A DNA stretch of 64,000 nt from Geminicoccaceae bacterium (GTDB lineage: Bacteria > Pseudomonadota > Alphaproteobacteria > Geminicoccales > Geminicoccaceae): assembly GCA_020638465.1 (NCBI GenBank), contig JACKIM010000001.1, positions 1,579,501 to 1,643,500 on the forward strand. Direction: 5' to 3'. The position numbers were made by a program, and so were the translations under genes. This document shows positions 39,015 through 48,205 of the stretch, piece after piece. The notes beneath the pieces are model-generated. The model did not search any database. It was given only the letters and a program-made list of their open reading frames with translations, and was not told the origin of the DNA. The stretch's first letter is position 1; every line of letters begins with the position of its first letter.

Positions 39015-39638
39015 TCAGATGTGAATGTCGAGGACGAGAAGCTGGCCCCTGATGCCGTTGTCGAGAATGGTGCCAACGTCGGAACTTTCCGTGACATCAA
39101 CCAGTCCGAGACGCTTCAGATCCTCGATCTTTGCCTCGTAGCCATCGGCGGCATACGCCTCGCCGTTGCACAGGATCAGCGCCTTGCCGCCGGGACGCAC
39201 GACGCGGACAACCTCGTCGAGCCCGTCGGGGCCGACATGCCGGTGGGTGAAGGTTCCAGCACTCACGGCGACATCGTAGCGATTCTCGTTGATCGGGATT
39301 CGTTCCAGAAGGTTGCCGCGCACCAGTCTCGTGTAGCAGTCCTTGGCGGCGGCCTGGTCGAGCATCTCCTGAACGAGGTCGACACCATCGACATGCCGAA
39401 AGCCGCGGCGGCCGAGATGGTACCCGACGAGACCCGTTCCGCAGCCGACATCGACGATCCAGCTCGTCTTGTCGCCGATCCGCTCGTCGACCAGCGATGC
39501 CAGCATCTCCGGTGCGCGGTAGCCATGGTCCTCGACCATTTCCACATCGTAGTCGGCAGCCCATGCCCCGTAGAGTTCGCGGGCGTCGTCCGGTCCTTCC
39601 AGATCGTAGGCTTTTCCATACAGCTGCTTGCGCGACAT
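39015..39638 (-). CDS. SAM-dependent methyltransferase (class I)
   Basis: 207 residues. Motif I VDVGCGTGLVGYHLG (about 62-76), acidic VDGVDLVQEML (motif II), VSAGTFTHRHVGPDGLDEV (motif IV region) and VRPGGKALILCNGEAY (motif VI). N-terminal WAADYDVEMVEDHGY resembles Williams-Beuren-type small methyltransferases. Substrate unknown. ATG overlaps the stop of the efflux gene by TGATG. Confidence 0.87.
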   Translation of the reverse strand: MSRKQLYGKAYDLEGPDDARELYGAWAADYDVEMVEDHGYRAPEMLASLVDERIGDKTSWIVDVGCGTGLVGYHLGRRGFRHVDGVDLVQEMLDQAAAKDCYTRLVRGNLLERIPINENRYDVAVSAGTFTHRHVGPDGLDEVVRVVRPGGKALILCNGEAYAADGYEAKIEDLKRLGLVDVTESSDVGTILDNGIRGQLLVLDIHI

Positions 39639-40555
39639 CACACTCCCTCCCTCGTGCGGCCGGCTATGACATGGTCGAGTCTCGCATCCTCGATGCCCGC
39701 CGGCTCCTGGTGTATGATCACTTCGGCATCGGGAAAGGCGCGGAACAGCTCGCTCTCCAGTGCATCGGTGACCTTGTGGGCCTCGTTGACCGTCATTTCG
39801 CCATCGAGTTCGATGTGCATCTCGATGAACTGGGTCGATCCGGCCTCGCGGGTCCTCAGGTCGTGCAGGTCCTCGACTGCCGGATGGTGGCTGATGATTC
39901 TCTTGATGGCTTCCCGCTTGTCGCCGGACAATTCATGATCCATCAGCACATCGACGGCGCCGCGGCCTATGGCTACCGCATGATAGAGCAGGTAGCTGGC
40001 GATCAGCAGGGCCGTGATCGGATCGACCCATGTCCAGCCCAGCGTCGACGATCCCCAGATCGATACGAGTACGGCAACGTTGGTCATCAGGTCGGCGCTG
40101 TAGTGCAGGCTGTCTGCCGCGATGGCCTTGGAGCCCGTCCTGCGGATCACATGACGCTGAAAGGCGACGAGAACGAAGGTCAGGACGATGGCCACCGCCA
40201 TCACCGAATAGCCGATGGTCGATGCCCGCATGGCAACGGGTTCGATGAAGCGCTGGACGGCTTCGATCAGCACGAACAGTGCTGTACCGGAAACGAGTGC
40301 GGCCTGCGCCAGTGCGGAGAGACTCTCCGCCTTGCCGTGGCCGAACCGGTGGGTGCGATCGGGCGGCTGCTGGCTGACCCGCACGGAAAACCAGGTGATG
40401 GCGGATGCCACGATGTCGGCGAGACTGTCGATCAGCGAGGTCAGAATGGCGAGCGAACCTGTCGCGATCGCCGCAGCAAGCTTGAGAAGGGTGAGGAACA
40501 GGGCCAGTCCCAGGCTGGCTTTCGCAGCGATCCGTCTCAGGGCATTTCCGTCCAT
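39638..40555 (-). CDS. Cation diffusion facilitator transporter (FieF-like)
   Basis: 305 residues, six membrane helices. Metal sites: SLIDSLADIVAS (helix 2 Asp), HRFGHGKAESL (cytoplasmic His), ADSLHYSADLMTN (helix 5 His-x3-Asp), and a C-terminal ferredoxin-like domain with LHDLRTREAGSTQFIEMHIEL. Exports Zn2+, Fe2+ or similar by proton antiport. Start ATG at 40555; an upstream in-frame codon would add 26 unrelated residues. Coupled to the methyltransferase. Confidence 0.92.
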   Translation of the reverse strand: MDGNALRRIAAKASLGLALFLTLLKLAAAIATGSLAILTSLIDSLADIVASAITWFSVRVSQQPPDRTHRFGHGKAESLSALAQAALVSGTALFVLIEAVQRFIEPVAMRASTIGYSVMAVAIVLTFVLVAFQRHVIRRTGSKAIAADSLHYSADLMTNVAVLVSIWGSSTLGWTWVDPITALLIASYLLYHAVAIGRGAVDVLMDHELSGDKREAIKRIISHHPAVEDLHDLRTREAGSTQFIEMHIELDGEMTVNEAHKVTDALESELFRAFPDAEVIIHQEPAGIEDARLDHVIAGRTREGV

Positions 40556-40680
40556 CACGACTCCCGAAGCTCGTTTGGGCCTGCGATCTACGGCAGAAAT
40601 GGCGACAGCGCAAATCTTGACAGAACGGCCCATGGTGTTGAAGCAGTCCCAACCCGCCGACGCCAGTTCAGAGGATCGAC

Positions 40681-42729
40681 ATGCTTGCTCCCGTTGCCGT
40701 GAAGAAACCCGTGGTCATCGAACGCCATGGTTTTCGCTGGAGCGACGATTACGCATGGCTGCGCGATCCCCGCTATCCCGAGGTCGCCGACAACGAGATC
40801 CTCGACTATCTGAAGGCCGAAAATGCCTGGTTCCAGAATGCCATGGCGCCGCACCGGCACTTTGTCGAAGATCTTCATCGGGAGTTGAAGGGGCGGATCA
40901 AGGACGACGATTCGTCGGTACCGGTGCCACATGGACCTTTTTCCTATGGCTGGCGCTTCAGGCCGGGTGCCCAGTATCGCACATGGTTCCGGACCCCGAG
41001 GGAAGGCGGTGACGAGGAGGTGATGGTCGACGAGGTGTCACTGGCTGCGGGCAAGGATTATTTCAACCTGCGGAGCATCGCCGTCAGTCCCGATCATCGG
41101 CTGGTGGCCTATTCCACGGATGACGATGGTTCCGAACGTTATGTCGTTCACTTCCGCAATCTGGAGACGGACGAGGAAAGTCTCGATCATGTGCACAACA
41201 CGTCGGGTGGAGTCCTCTGGTCGGCCGATGGTACTGTCCTTTTCTATGTGGAGTTGAACGACAACCTGCGACCGTTCCGGGTCAGGGCCCATCGCCTCGG
41301 AGAGGACGAACTTGAGGACCGGATCGTCTTCGAGGAGGGCGATCCCGCCTATTTCGTAAGTCTGTCACGCACCTCCGATCGCCGCTGGATCATCATCTAC
41401 AGTGGCACCCATGTGACCCGGGAAGCCCTCCTGATCGATGCGAATGTCCCCCTGTCGGCACCTCGCACGATATCCCCCCGGCGTGATGGCCACCGGTATG
41501 ATGTCGACCACGCCCATGGCCGGTTCTGGATCCTGACCAACGACCGGCACCGGAACTTCCGTCTTGTCAGCGCTCCCGTCGACGATCCTTGCGAGGCGGC
41601 GTGGCGCGAGGAGATCGCCGGGTCGGATCATCACTATCTGCTCGATGCATCCTGCTTCGCCGGTTTCCTCGTCATCAGCGAGCGCGTGGACGGTCTCTCC
41701 AACATCCGCATCCGCAGCTATGACGGCAGCAGCGAACACAGCGTCGATTTTGGCGAGGAGGTGTACACGGCGGTTCTCGGCGACAATCGCGAGTTCGAGA
41801 CGGAAAGCATCCGCATGGCGTTCAGTTCGATGATCACGCCCGGTACCGTCTACGATTACTGTATCGACCGTCGCGAGCTTGACATTCGCAAGGTGCAGGA
41901 GATCCCTTCAGGCTACGATCCCTCACTCTATGAAAGTCACCGCATCTGGGCGAAATCGCCCGATGGCACGGACGTTCCGATCTCCATCGTCCACCGTCGC
42001 GACTTCGAGAAGAACGGCAAGGGGCGGGCATATCTCTACGGCTATGGCTCCTACGGCATGAGCTCCGATCCGAACTTCAACCCCAATCGCCTGAGCCTTC
42101 TCGATCGCGGTTTCGCCTGTGCGATCGCTCACGTTCGCGGTGGCAGTGAACTGGGCTACGGCTGGTACGAAGACGGCAAGCTGGCGAGAAAGCCTAATAC
42201 GTTCGTCGACTTTATTGCATGTGCGGAGAAGCTGATCGGGGACGGCTATGTCGCGCCGGGGCAGATAACCATCGCGGGGGGGAGCGCCGGCGGCATGTTG
42301 ATGGGCGCCGTGGCCAACATGCGACCTGAATTGTGGGGTGCTGTCGTGGCCCAGGTACCGTTTGTCGATGTGCTCAACACCATGCTCGACGAGTCCCTGC
42401 CGCTGACGCCCATCGAGTGGCCGGAATGGGGCAATCCTGTCACCAGTCGGGAGGATTTCGAACTTATCCGGAGCTATTCGCCGTATGACAACGTCACGGC
42501 CCAGGACTATCCGCCGATCCTGATCACCGCCGGCATCAGCGATCCCCGCGTCACCTATTGGGAACCGGCCAAGTGGGTTGCCGCCTTGCGGTCCAGCCGG
42601 ACCAATGACAATCCGCTTTTCTTCAAGATCAACATGGGCGCGGGACATTTCGGTGCGTCCGGCCGCTTCGACGCGCTGAAGGAGCTTGCGGAGATCTACA
42701 CCTTCGTCTTGAAATGCAGCGATTTGTGA
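40681..42729 (+). CDS. ptrB: Oligopeptidase B (S9A prolyl-oligopeptidase family)
   Basis: 682 residues, right length. N-terminal seven-bladed propeller (WLRDPRYPEV, then repeated strands), C-terminal alpha/beta hydrolase with SSDPNFNPNRLSLLDRGF, AHVRGGSELGYGWYEDGK and the nucleophile Ser535 in GGSAGGMLMG; the Asp and His follow in ITAGISDPRVTYWEPA and MGAGHFGASGR. Cleaves short peptides after Lys or Arg in the cytoplasm. GAGGATCGAC precedes the ATG. Confidence 0.95.
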   Translation: MLAPVAVKKPVVIERHGFRWSDDYAWLRDPRYPEVADNEILDYLKAENAWFQNAMAPHRHFVEDLHRELKGRIKDDDSSVPVPHGPFSYGWRFRPGAQYRTWFRTPREGGDEEVMVDEVSLAAGKDYFNLRSIAVSPDHRLVAYSTDDDGSERYVVHFRNLETDEESLDHVHNTSGGVLWSADGTVLFYVELNDNLRPFRVRAHRLGEDELEDRIVFEEGDPAYFVSLSRTSDRRWIIIYSGTHVTREALLIDANVPLSAPRTISPRRDGHRYDVDHAHGRFWILTNDRHRNFRLVSAPVDDPCEAAWREEIAGSDHHYLLDASCFAGFLVISERVDGLSNIRIRSYDGSSEHSVDFGEEVYTAVLGDNREFETESIRMAFSSMITPGTVYDYCIDRRELDIRKVQEIPSGYDPSLYESHRIWAKSPDGTDVPISIVHRRDFEKNGKGRAYLYGYGSYGMSSDPNFNPNRLSLLDRGFACAIAHVRGGSELGYGWYEDGKLARKPNTFVDFIACAEKLIGDGYVAPGQITIAGGSAGGMLMGAVANMRPELWGAVVAQVPFVDVLNTMLDESLPLTPIEWPEWGNPVTSREDFELIRSYSPYDNVTAQDYPPILITAGISDPRVTYWEPAKWVAALRSSRTNDNPLFFKINMGAGHFGASGRFDALKELAEIYTFVLKCSDL

Positions 42730-42745
42730 GGGGAGGAATCATCAC

Positions 42746-43477
42746 ATGGGTGATCGTCTGAAGGGCAAGAAGGCACTCGTCACGGCAGCGGGCCAGGGCA
42801 TCGGCAAGGCAAGCGCCGAACTCTTCGCCGCCGAGGGGGCGACAGTGATCGCCACGGATATCAACGAAGCAGCCCTTGCTTCCGTGCGCGGCTGCGAGAC
42901 CCGCAAGCTCGACGTCCTGGATGCCGCGGCCATTGAGGAGATTGCCGCCGAGCTGGGAACGGTCGACGTCCTGTTCAACTGTGCGGGATTTGTGCATCAC
43001 GGCACCATTCTCGAATGTAGCGAGAAAGACTGGGACTTCTCCAACGATCTCAATGTCCGGGCCATGTACCGCATGTGCAAGGCTTTCCTGCCGGCCATGA
43101 TCGCGGGTGGTGGCGGCTCGATCGTCAACATGAGCTCGGTCGCCGGTGCGCCCAAGGGCATCGTCAACCGCTTTGTCTACGGGACGACCAAGGCCGCCGT
43201 GATCGGTCTGACCAAGTCGATTGCCATCGACTTCGTGCAGAAGGGGATCCGCTGCAACGCGATCTGTCCTGGAACCGTGGAAACGCCTTCGCTTGAAGAA
43301 CGTATCCATTCGCAGGGCGACTATGACAAGGCCCGCGCCGCCTTCATCGCCCGCCAGCCGATGGGTCGCCTTGGCACGGCTGCCGAAATCGCCAACCTCG
43401 CCCTCTACCTGGCTTCCGACGAGAGCAGCTACACCACCGGCACCGTCAACATCATCGACGGTGGTATCGCAGTCTAG
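42746..43477 (+). CDS. SDR oxidoreductase, 2-keto-3-deoxy-L-fuconate dehydrogenase/DHRS6-like
   Basis: 243 residues. Nucleotide loop TAAGQGIGKASAELF, NCAGFVHHG, catalytic Ser in VNMSSVAGAPKGIVN and YGTTKAAV (Tyr-x3-Lys). RCNAICPGTVETPSLEERI and GRLGTAAEIANLALYLASDE fit the group that oxidises 2-keto-3-deoxy-L-fuconate or 3-hydroxybutyrate-like acids. GGGAGGAA lies eight bases before ATG; 16 bases after oligopeptidase B. Confidence 0.9.
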   Translation: MGDRLKGKKALVTAAGQGIGKASAELFAAEGATVIATDINEAALASVRGCETRKLDVLDAAAIEEIAAELGTVDVLFNCAGFVHHGTILECSEKDWDFSNDLNVRAMYRMCKAFLPAMIAGGGGSIVNMSSVAGAPKGIVNRFVYGTTKAAVIGLTKSIAIDFVQKGIRCNAICPGTVETPSLEERIHSQGDYDKARAAFIARQPMGRLGTAAEIANLALYLASDESSYTTGTVNIIDGGIAV

Positions 43478-43556
43478 GTCTTTCCGGTTGAAGGGCATGT
43501 ACCCCGGTTCGGACGGGCCGGGGTGCCTTGACGAGATCTTCGCATCCTGTGCCGTG

Positions 43557-44309
43557 TTACAGGCCGGCCAGTCCGTCCGTGATCAGCTTGAGGCCGGTCA
43601 ACAGCACGAGAACATAGCAGATCCTGTAGAACAGGAGTTCGTTGACCATGCCGTGCAGGCGGATGCCGAGCAGCATGCCCAGGGCAGCGACCGGCGAGAG
43701 GGCAAGGCAAGCCCACAGGATCGCGGGATCGTAAAGGCCGAGCGCGATGTAGGGCGGGATCTTGCAGGCGTTGATGGCGGCAAACAGGACCACCATGGTC
43801 CCGACGAACAGCGTCTTGTCGAGCTTGCGCGGCAGGAGATACATGTTGGCGGGCGGTCCGCCGGCATGGGCAATCGTGCTGGTGATGCCCGCGAGCATGC
43901 CCCAGAAGGCGCCCGCCATGGCATTGGGGGGCTGTGCCGCACGCCTGTTTCCTCCGCGCAGGAAATAGTTCGCGCAGAATGAGACCGCGACAAGGCCCAG
44001 CAACAGGCGGACCACGTGCTCCGACAGATAGCCGAAAGCCAGGCTGCCGATGGCGATCCCGACCACGGCACCGGGCAGCATGCACTTGAGCGAATGGCGA
44101 TCCCAGTCACGCCTGTAACGGCCGATGCCGATGAGGTCCATCAGGCACAGCAGCGGCAGCAGCAGGGCCGCAGCCTGTGCCGGCGGGATCACCAGGGCCA
44201 TCAGCGGAACGGCGACGATGCCGAGCCCACCGCCGAAACCACCCTTGGAGATGCCGAAGATCAGCAGGGCGGGGATGGCAGCGAAATAGAACTGCGGATT
44301 GTCGAGCAT
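43557..44309 (-). CDS. TauE/SafE-family membrane transporter
   Basis: 250 residues from ATG 44309 with AGAGG upstream. Seven to eight hydrophobic helices; LIFGISKGGFGGGLGIVAVP and ITSTIAHAGGPPANMYLLP are the two TauE/SafE repeat motifs. These proteins move sulfite or organosulfonates outward; no sulfonate gene is adjacent. Confidence 0.9.
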   Translation of the reverse strand: MLDNPQFYFAAIPALLIFGISKGGFGGGLGIVAVPLMALVIPPAQAAALLLPLLCLMDLIGIGRYRRDWDRHSLKCMLPGAVVGIAIGSLAFGYLSEHVVRLLLGLVAVSFCANYFLRGGNRRAAQPPNAMAGAFWGMLAGITSTIAHAGGPPANMYLLPRKLDKTLFVGTMVVLFAAINACKIPPYIALGLYDPAILWACLALSPVAALGMLLGIRLHGMVNELLFYRICYVLVLLTGLKLITDGLAGL

Positions 44310-44420
44310 GCGACCTCTTTGACATGGAGGCGCAACGTCAAACCCGTGTGCCGGGCCTGTCAAGCGAGGCCGTGGCCGGGTGAGGGTTTTACCGCCAACC
44401 GGAAAAGCCGATGCCCGACA

Positions 44421-45971
44421 TCAGCCTGAAAGACGCACTTTCGAGATCTGCTTCGCGATGTCGCCGAAGGCGTCGCGCAGCTTGTTGGTGTTGGGTGCAT
44501 GCTGGTAGTGGTCGTCATCCGTGGCGCATGCCCGCATCGCATTGGAGACCGATGTCGACGGACCGGCATCGTTGCCGAAGGTCACGGTGAAGACCTCGAT
44601 GGCGCCGTCAACGGCTGCACCGGCGTCCTTGACTGCCTTGCAGGCATCGATGAGCAGCAGGTCGAACTGTTCGACGGCCGATTTCCCGGTATAGCTGACG
44701 CCGGTGCTGCTGGTCAGGCCGCTGAACGGCTGGCTGTCCTCAAGATATCCGTAGGCCGTCCAGATGTCGGCAGGGCCATTCGTCTGGAGACGGGAGCCGG
44801 ACATACCGAAGGACGCCGGATCGAACTGGTAGGGCGTTCCGCTGTTCTGGGCCGTGGGGCAATTGGGTGCCTTGCCGTCGTTGATCTGCTCGCCATCCGT
44901 CAGTACGATCATGATCTTGCGGGTTCCCGGAGAATAGGCCGCCCCCTCGGTGAATGGCGCTGAAGGAGACAGGACGCGCAGCCCCCAGCTTACTCCCGGC
45001 GCTATGACCGTGCCCTTGTTGTAGGCGGCATAGAGATATCGGATCGACTGGCGTACCGTCGTAAGATTGTCGGTCAATGGCTTGATGGGCTGTCGCGGGC
45101 AGTTCAGGTTCGGGCCTTGTGTTGAGACCGTAAAGGCGGGCTTTGCCTGTTCTGGATCCACGGTTTCATAACTGCCATTGCCTCCCTGCCCGGGGTTGTT
45201 GCAACTGCCCGCGGGGGTGTTCGGTTCGGGTGGCCAGATATAGGCATGCCAGCGGCCGGAACTGTCGGTTGCGAGGCTGTCGTACCGGTCGCTGATATGA
45301 TCGGGCACTGCCCGTTCCTGCACGCAGCCGACCCAGTTGGTGCCGGCGAACAGTGCGTGATTGGTTCCCGTCACGTATGCGGTATTGGCCGTTCCGATGT
45401 TGACCACGACATTGTAGGGGACGATGGCGAACCGCAACCGGGTGCCGGAAGGCTTGTTCTGTTCCATGATATCGACAAGGTCGGCCGCTGCTGCCCGCAG
45501 TGCTTCGATCCTGGTCATGCCGTTTCCGGCGTTGGCGTACATCGAGCCGCTTATGTCCACGACCAGTGCCACCTCGATGTCGAGAAGAGCGCGACGGGAT
45601 CGGCTCGATGCGTTGATCTCCAGCGAGTTGGTCTTGAAGAGCCGCATGAAATAGGTGTCGAAGGTCGCCGAGCCCGTGACGGTGATTTCGCCATCGTTGC
45701 TGAAGGTGATGACCGGTTCGACCGGCGGGGCGAGGAAGCCCGTGCCATAGTTCGAGGCGAAAACGTTTTCGGCCAGGGTCCTGCGCTCATCCTCGGTCGC
45801 CAGTGAGGAGGCGCCGGCAAGCGATGCCGCATCGACCGATTGTTGTATCCTTTGCTGCACGAGCATGCCGCGGACGGCATCGAATCCCAGTCCCATGAAA
45901 CCGATGATGATGGGTAACACGATGGCAACGAGGACAGCGACTACGCCGCGCCGATCATTTACGATTCGCAT
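44421..45971 (-). CDS. TadG-like pilus protein with von Willebrand A domain
   Basis: 516 residues from ATG 45971. N-terminal VAVLVAIVLPIIIGFMGLGFDA, preceded by DRRG, is the TadE/TadG anchor processed in Flp pilus assembly. A long VWA domain begins near residue 130 with MIDAS motif DISGSM (139-144) and continues with KIMIVLTDGEQIND. C-terminus ends in IAKQISKVRLSG. Probably an outer-surface or periplasmic pilus-associated protein. No other tad genes are in the window. Confidence 0.87.
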   Translation of the reverse strand: MRIVNDRRGVVAVLVAIVLPIIIGFMGLGFDAVRGMLVQQRIQQSVDAASLAGASSLATEDERRTLAENVFASNYGTGFLAPPVEPVITFSNDGEITVTGSATFDTYFMRLFKTNSLEINASSRSRRALLDIEVALVVDISGSMYANAGNGMTRIEALRAAAADLVDIMEQNKPSGTRLRFAIVPYNVVVNIGTANTAYVTGTNHALFAGTNWVGCVQERAVPDHISDRYDSLATDSSGRWHAYIWPPEPNTPAGSCNNPGQGGNGSYETVDPEQAKPAFTVSTQGPNLNCPRQPIKPLTDNLTTVRQSIRYLYAAYNKGTVIAPGVSWGLRVLSPSAPFTEGAAYSPGTRKIMIVLTDGEQINDGKAPNCPTAQNSGTPYQFDPASFGMSGSRLQTNGPADIWTAYGYLEDSQPFSGLTSSTGVSYTGKSAVEQFDLLLIDACKAVKDAGAAVDGAIEVFTVTFGNDAGPSTSVSNAMRACATDDDHYQHAPNTNKLRDAFGDIAKQISKVRLSG

Positions 45972-46082
45972 GGGAGACCTGCAGCTAACTGAGAAAGTCA
46001 ACTGCATAGTGACGCCTTGGCGTTAACGAACGGTAAACCGGGGCGGCGGTTCGACCGCAGGCGGTGTCGTCAGGGTAGGCTG

Positions 46083-46916
46083 CTACAGCATCTCCAGCGG
46101 TTCCGCACGGCGCGGCGGCGGGAAATCGCGGTCGAGCAGGGCGAGATCATCCGGTTGAAGCACGAGGTCGGCGGCGGCGCGGTTGGCCTCGACATGCCTG
46201 ACGTTCGCGGATTTGGGGATGGCGATCACGCCTGGACGGGCAAGCACCCAGGCAAGTGCTATGGCATGACGGTCCACGCCATGGTTGCGGGCAACGATGT
46301 CGAGTGCGGTGCCCGCGGGGAGGCGCCCCTGCTCGATCGGGCTGTAGGCCATGAGCGGCATGCCGCGATCCTGGCACCATGGAAGGAGATCCCATTCCGG
46401 CCCTCGTCTCGTGATGTTGTAGAGGATCTGGTCGGCAGCACAGCGATCGCCGCTGCCGATACCCGAGAGCTCCTCCATGTCGTCGATGTCGAGATTGCTC
46501 ACGCCCCAGGCGCCGATATGTCCGGTGGCGCACAGATGTTCGAAGCCCGCTACGGTTTCGGCCAGCGGATGGCTGCCCCGCCAGTGGAGCAGGTAGAGAT
46601 CGATGTGATCGGTGCCCAGTCGGGCGAGGCTGCGCGCGCAGGCTTCCTCCACACCGCGCCTGCTGGCATTGTGGGGATAGACCTTGCTGACGATGAAGAC
46701 CCGGTCGCGTATTCCGCGAATGGCCTCTCCGACCACCCGTTCCGCTCCACCTTCGGCATACATCTCGGCAGTGTCGATCAGTGTCATGCCGAGATCGATG
46801 CCATGTCGGAGGGCCCGGATCTCGGTCGCGCGCCGGTCATTGCGCTCGCCCATGAACCATGTGCCCTGGCCGAGGGCCGGGACGGTGCGGCGGTTGGCGA
46901 AAGTGATCTGATGCAT
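46083..46916 (-). CDS. Aldo/keto reductase
   Basis: 277 residues from ATG 46916. Catalytic tetrad visible: Asp and Tyr in LIDTAEMYAEGGAE, Lys in FIVSKVYPHNAS, His in YLLHWRGSHPL. C-terminal NADPH contact IPKSANVRHVEANRAAADL. The type reduces small aldehydes and diketo acids (YeaE-like). Stands alone. Confidence 0.92.
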   Translation of the reverse strand: MHQITFANRRTVPALGQGTWFMGERNDRRATEIRALRHGIDLGMTLIDTAEMYAEGGAERVVGEAIRGIRDRVFIVSKVYPHNASRRGVEEACARSLARLGTDHIDLYLLHWRGSHPLAETVAGFEHLCATGHIGAWGVSNLDIDDMEELSGIGSGDRCAADQILYNITRRGPEWDLLPWCQDRGMPLMAYSPIEQGRLPAGTALDIVARNHGVDRHAIALAWVLARPGVIAIPKSANVRHVEANRAAADLVLQPDDLALLDRDFPPPRRAEPLEML

Positions 46917-47141
46917 CTGGCATGACTCCCCGAAATCACGACGTCTCATTCTGCCACGTGTTGCCCATGATCGGAAATCAGAACCGACGGTAAATTTACC
47001 CCGATGTGGCGGAGCTACGCCTGATCTCGGGTGACAGCGGGTTCAGGGAGACTGTCCTGAATTTTGTGCGCAAACGTGGTAAATGCTCGAAGGGGATCTT
47101 CGATACCTTGCGGTCGACTTCGAATTTGTTGGATCATGCAC

Positions 47142-48053
47142 TCAAAGATTGGAAAGTGAAAAGACGTCGGTTCCCCGTTTATTGCTATTATCTATCAATG
47201 GTAGAATATGTGGGGGTATCTCGGGGCTGCGTGGCAGAAACATTCCGCACTGGTTGATGATTTCACGCAAGCAGGGCCTCTTTGAGTGTCGTTCCAGAAC
47301 GACGCGCGAAGCAGTCGGTTTTCCGGTCGCGCTACTGTATGAATTTTGTATTCCGACAATATATTTTTGTCCTGGACGCTGAAGGTTCGAAAATGCTGCG
47401 TGGCCCACGCAACTTTTCATGATTGTTTCATACTCCACATTGAATATGCAACCTGAAAGAGCCACGAGAACTCCCGCATATTTGTGTGTGGTTATTTCGT
47501 TTGTACCGTTCGACCGGTGTTGAAGTCGTTCAAGCAGCTTCGTGACGAAAAGGCCGTTCGATTCCGAAATGAAGAATATGCTGCGAACGACGCGCCCGGA
47601 ACCATCGAAGGCATAATTGTAGCGGAAGTAGCATCCAACATAGCGCCTGAGAGTCATTGCGTCGGAGTGAGACATTCGCAGCAAGATGTCAGTCAGGACC
47701 TTCAGGTTTGGCCCATTCTCGTAACCTTGGATTTTGAAGTTAAAATTAGATGATCTCTTGATTTCAAAGATGATGCGCAATTCATCAGTTGGAAGGAACA
47801 TTTCATCGACATTAAGATTAAAAAAATCGGCAATTCTCCGCAAAAGATGTATCGAAGGCTGCACACTTCCAATTATATATTTATTGAATTGTTGCCGGTT
47901 TATGCGAGTTTCCCGGCAAACATGTGAAATAGACGGATAAAATGAACAGAGATAGCGAATGTTCTCGGGCAGTCGATCGACATCCCGTATTGGTTTGCCA
48001 TTCGCACTCGGAGCAGCCTTCTCCAAACTTCCATGTCGATCTGCGACTGACAT
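47142..48053 (-). CDS. XRE-type transcriptional regulator with C-terminal sensory half
   Basis: 303 residues from ATG 48053. Helix-turn-helix at about 25-75 (ISHVCRETRINRQQFNKYI, SVQPSIHLLRRIADFFNLN). The C-terminal 200 residues form an alpha/beta region without named domain, possibly a ligand sensor. Codon use and A+T content here are noticeably different from neighbours. Divergent from the FAD oxidoreductase gene, with 150 bases between; it most likely controls the catabolic cluster at 48206-54768. Confidence 0.75.
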   Translation of the reverse strand: MSVADRHGSLEKAAPSANGKPIRDVDRLPENIRYLCSFYPSISHVCRETRINRQQFNKYIIGSVQPSIHLLRRIADFFNLNVDEMFLPTDELRIIFEIKRSSNFNFKIQGYENGPNLKVLTDILLRMSHSDAMTLRRYVGCYFRYNYAFDGSGRVVRSIFFISESNGLFVTKLLERLQHRSNGTNEITTHKYAGVLVALSGCIFNVEYETIMKSCVGHAAFSNLQRPGQKYIVGIQNSYSSATGKPTASRVVLERHSKRPCLREIINQCGMFLPRSPEIPPHILPLIDNSNKRGTDVFSLSNL

Positions 48054-48205
48054 CGAACAGCAACTCCAATCGCCTGTAAACCGCTTCCTCCATTTCAGCA
48101 GCTTTACACCCCGTCTGGCAGCCATCAAGCGCAAATAAACATAAGAGAGCGAAATTGCGGCGGCGAAACCAGCCGCTAGACTTGCTTGGGGTTCTAGGAG
48201 GAAAA

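Noticed and set aside
43490..43530. CCCCGG/CCGGGG hairpin between the SDR and TauE/SafE genes as terminator
   Set aside because: No T-run follows on either strand, so intrinsic termination is not supported.
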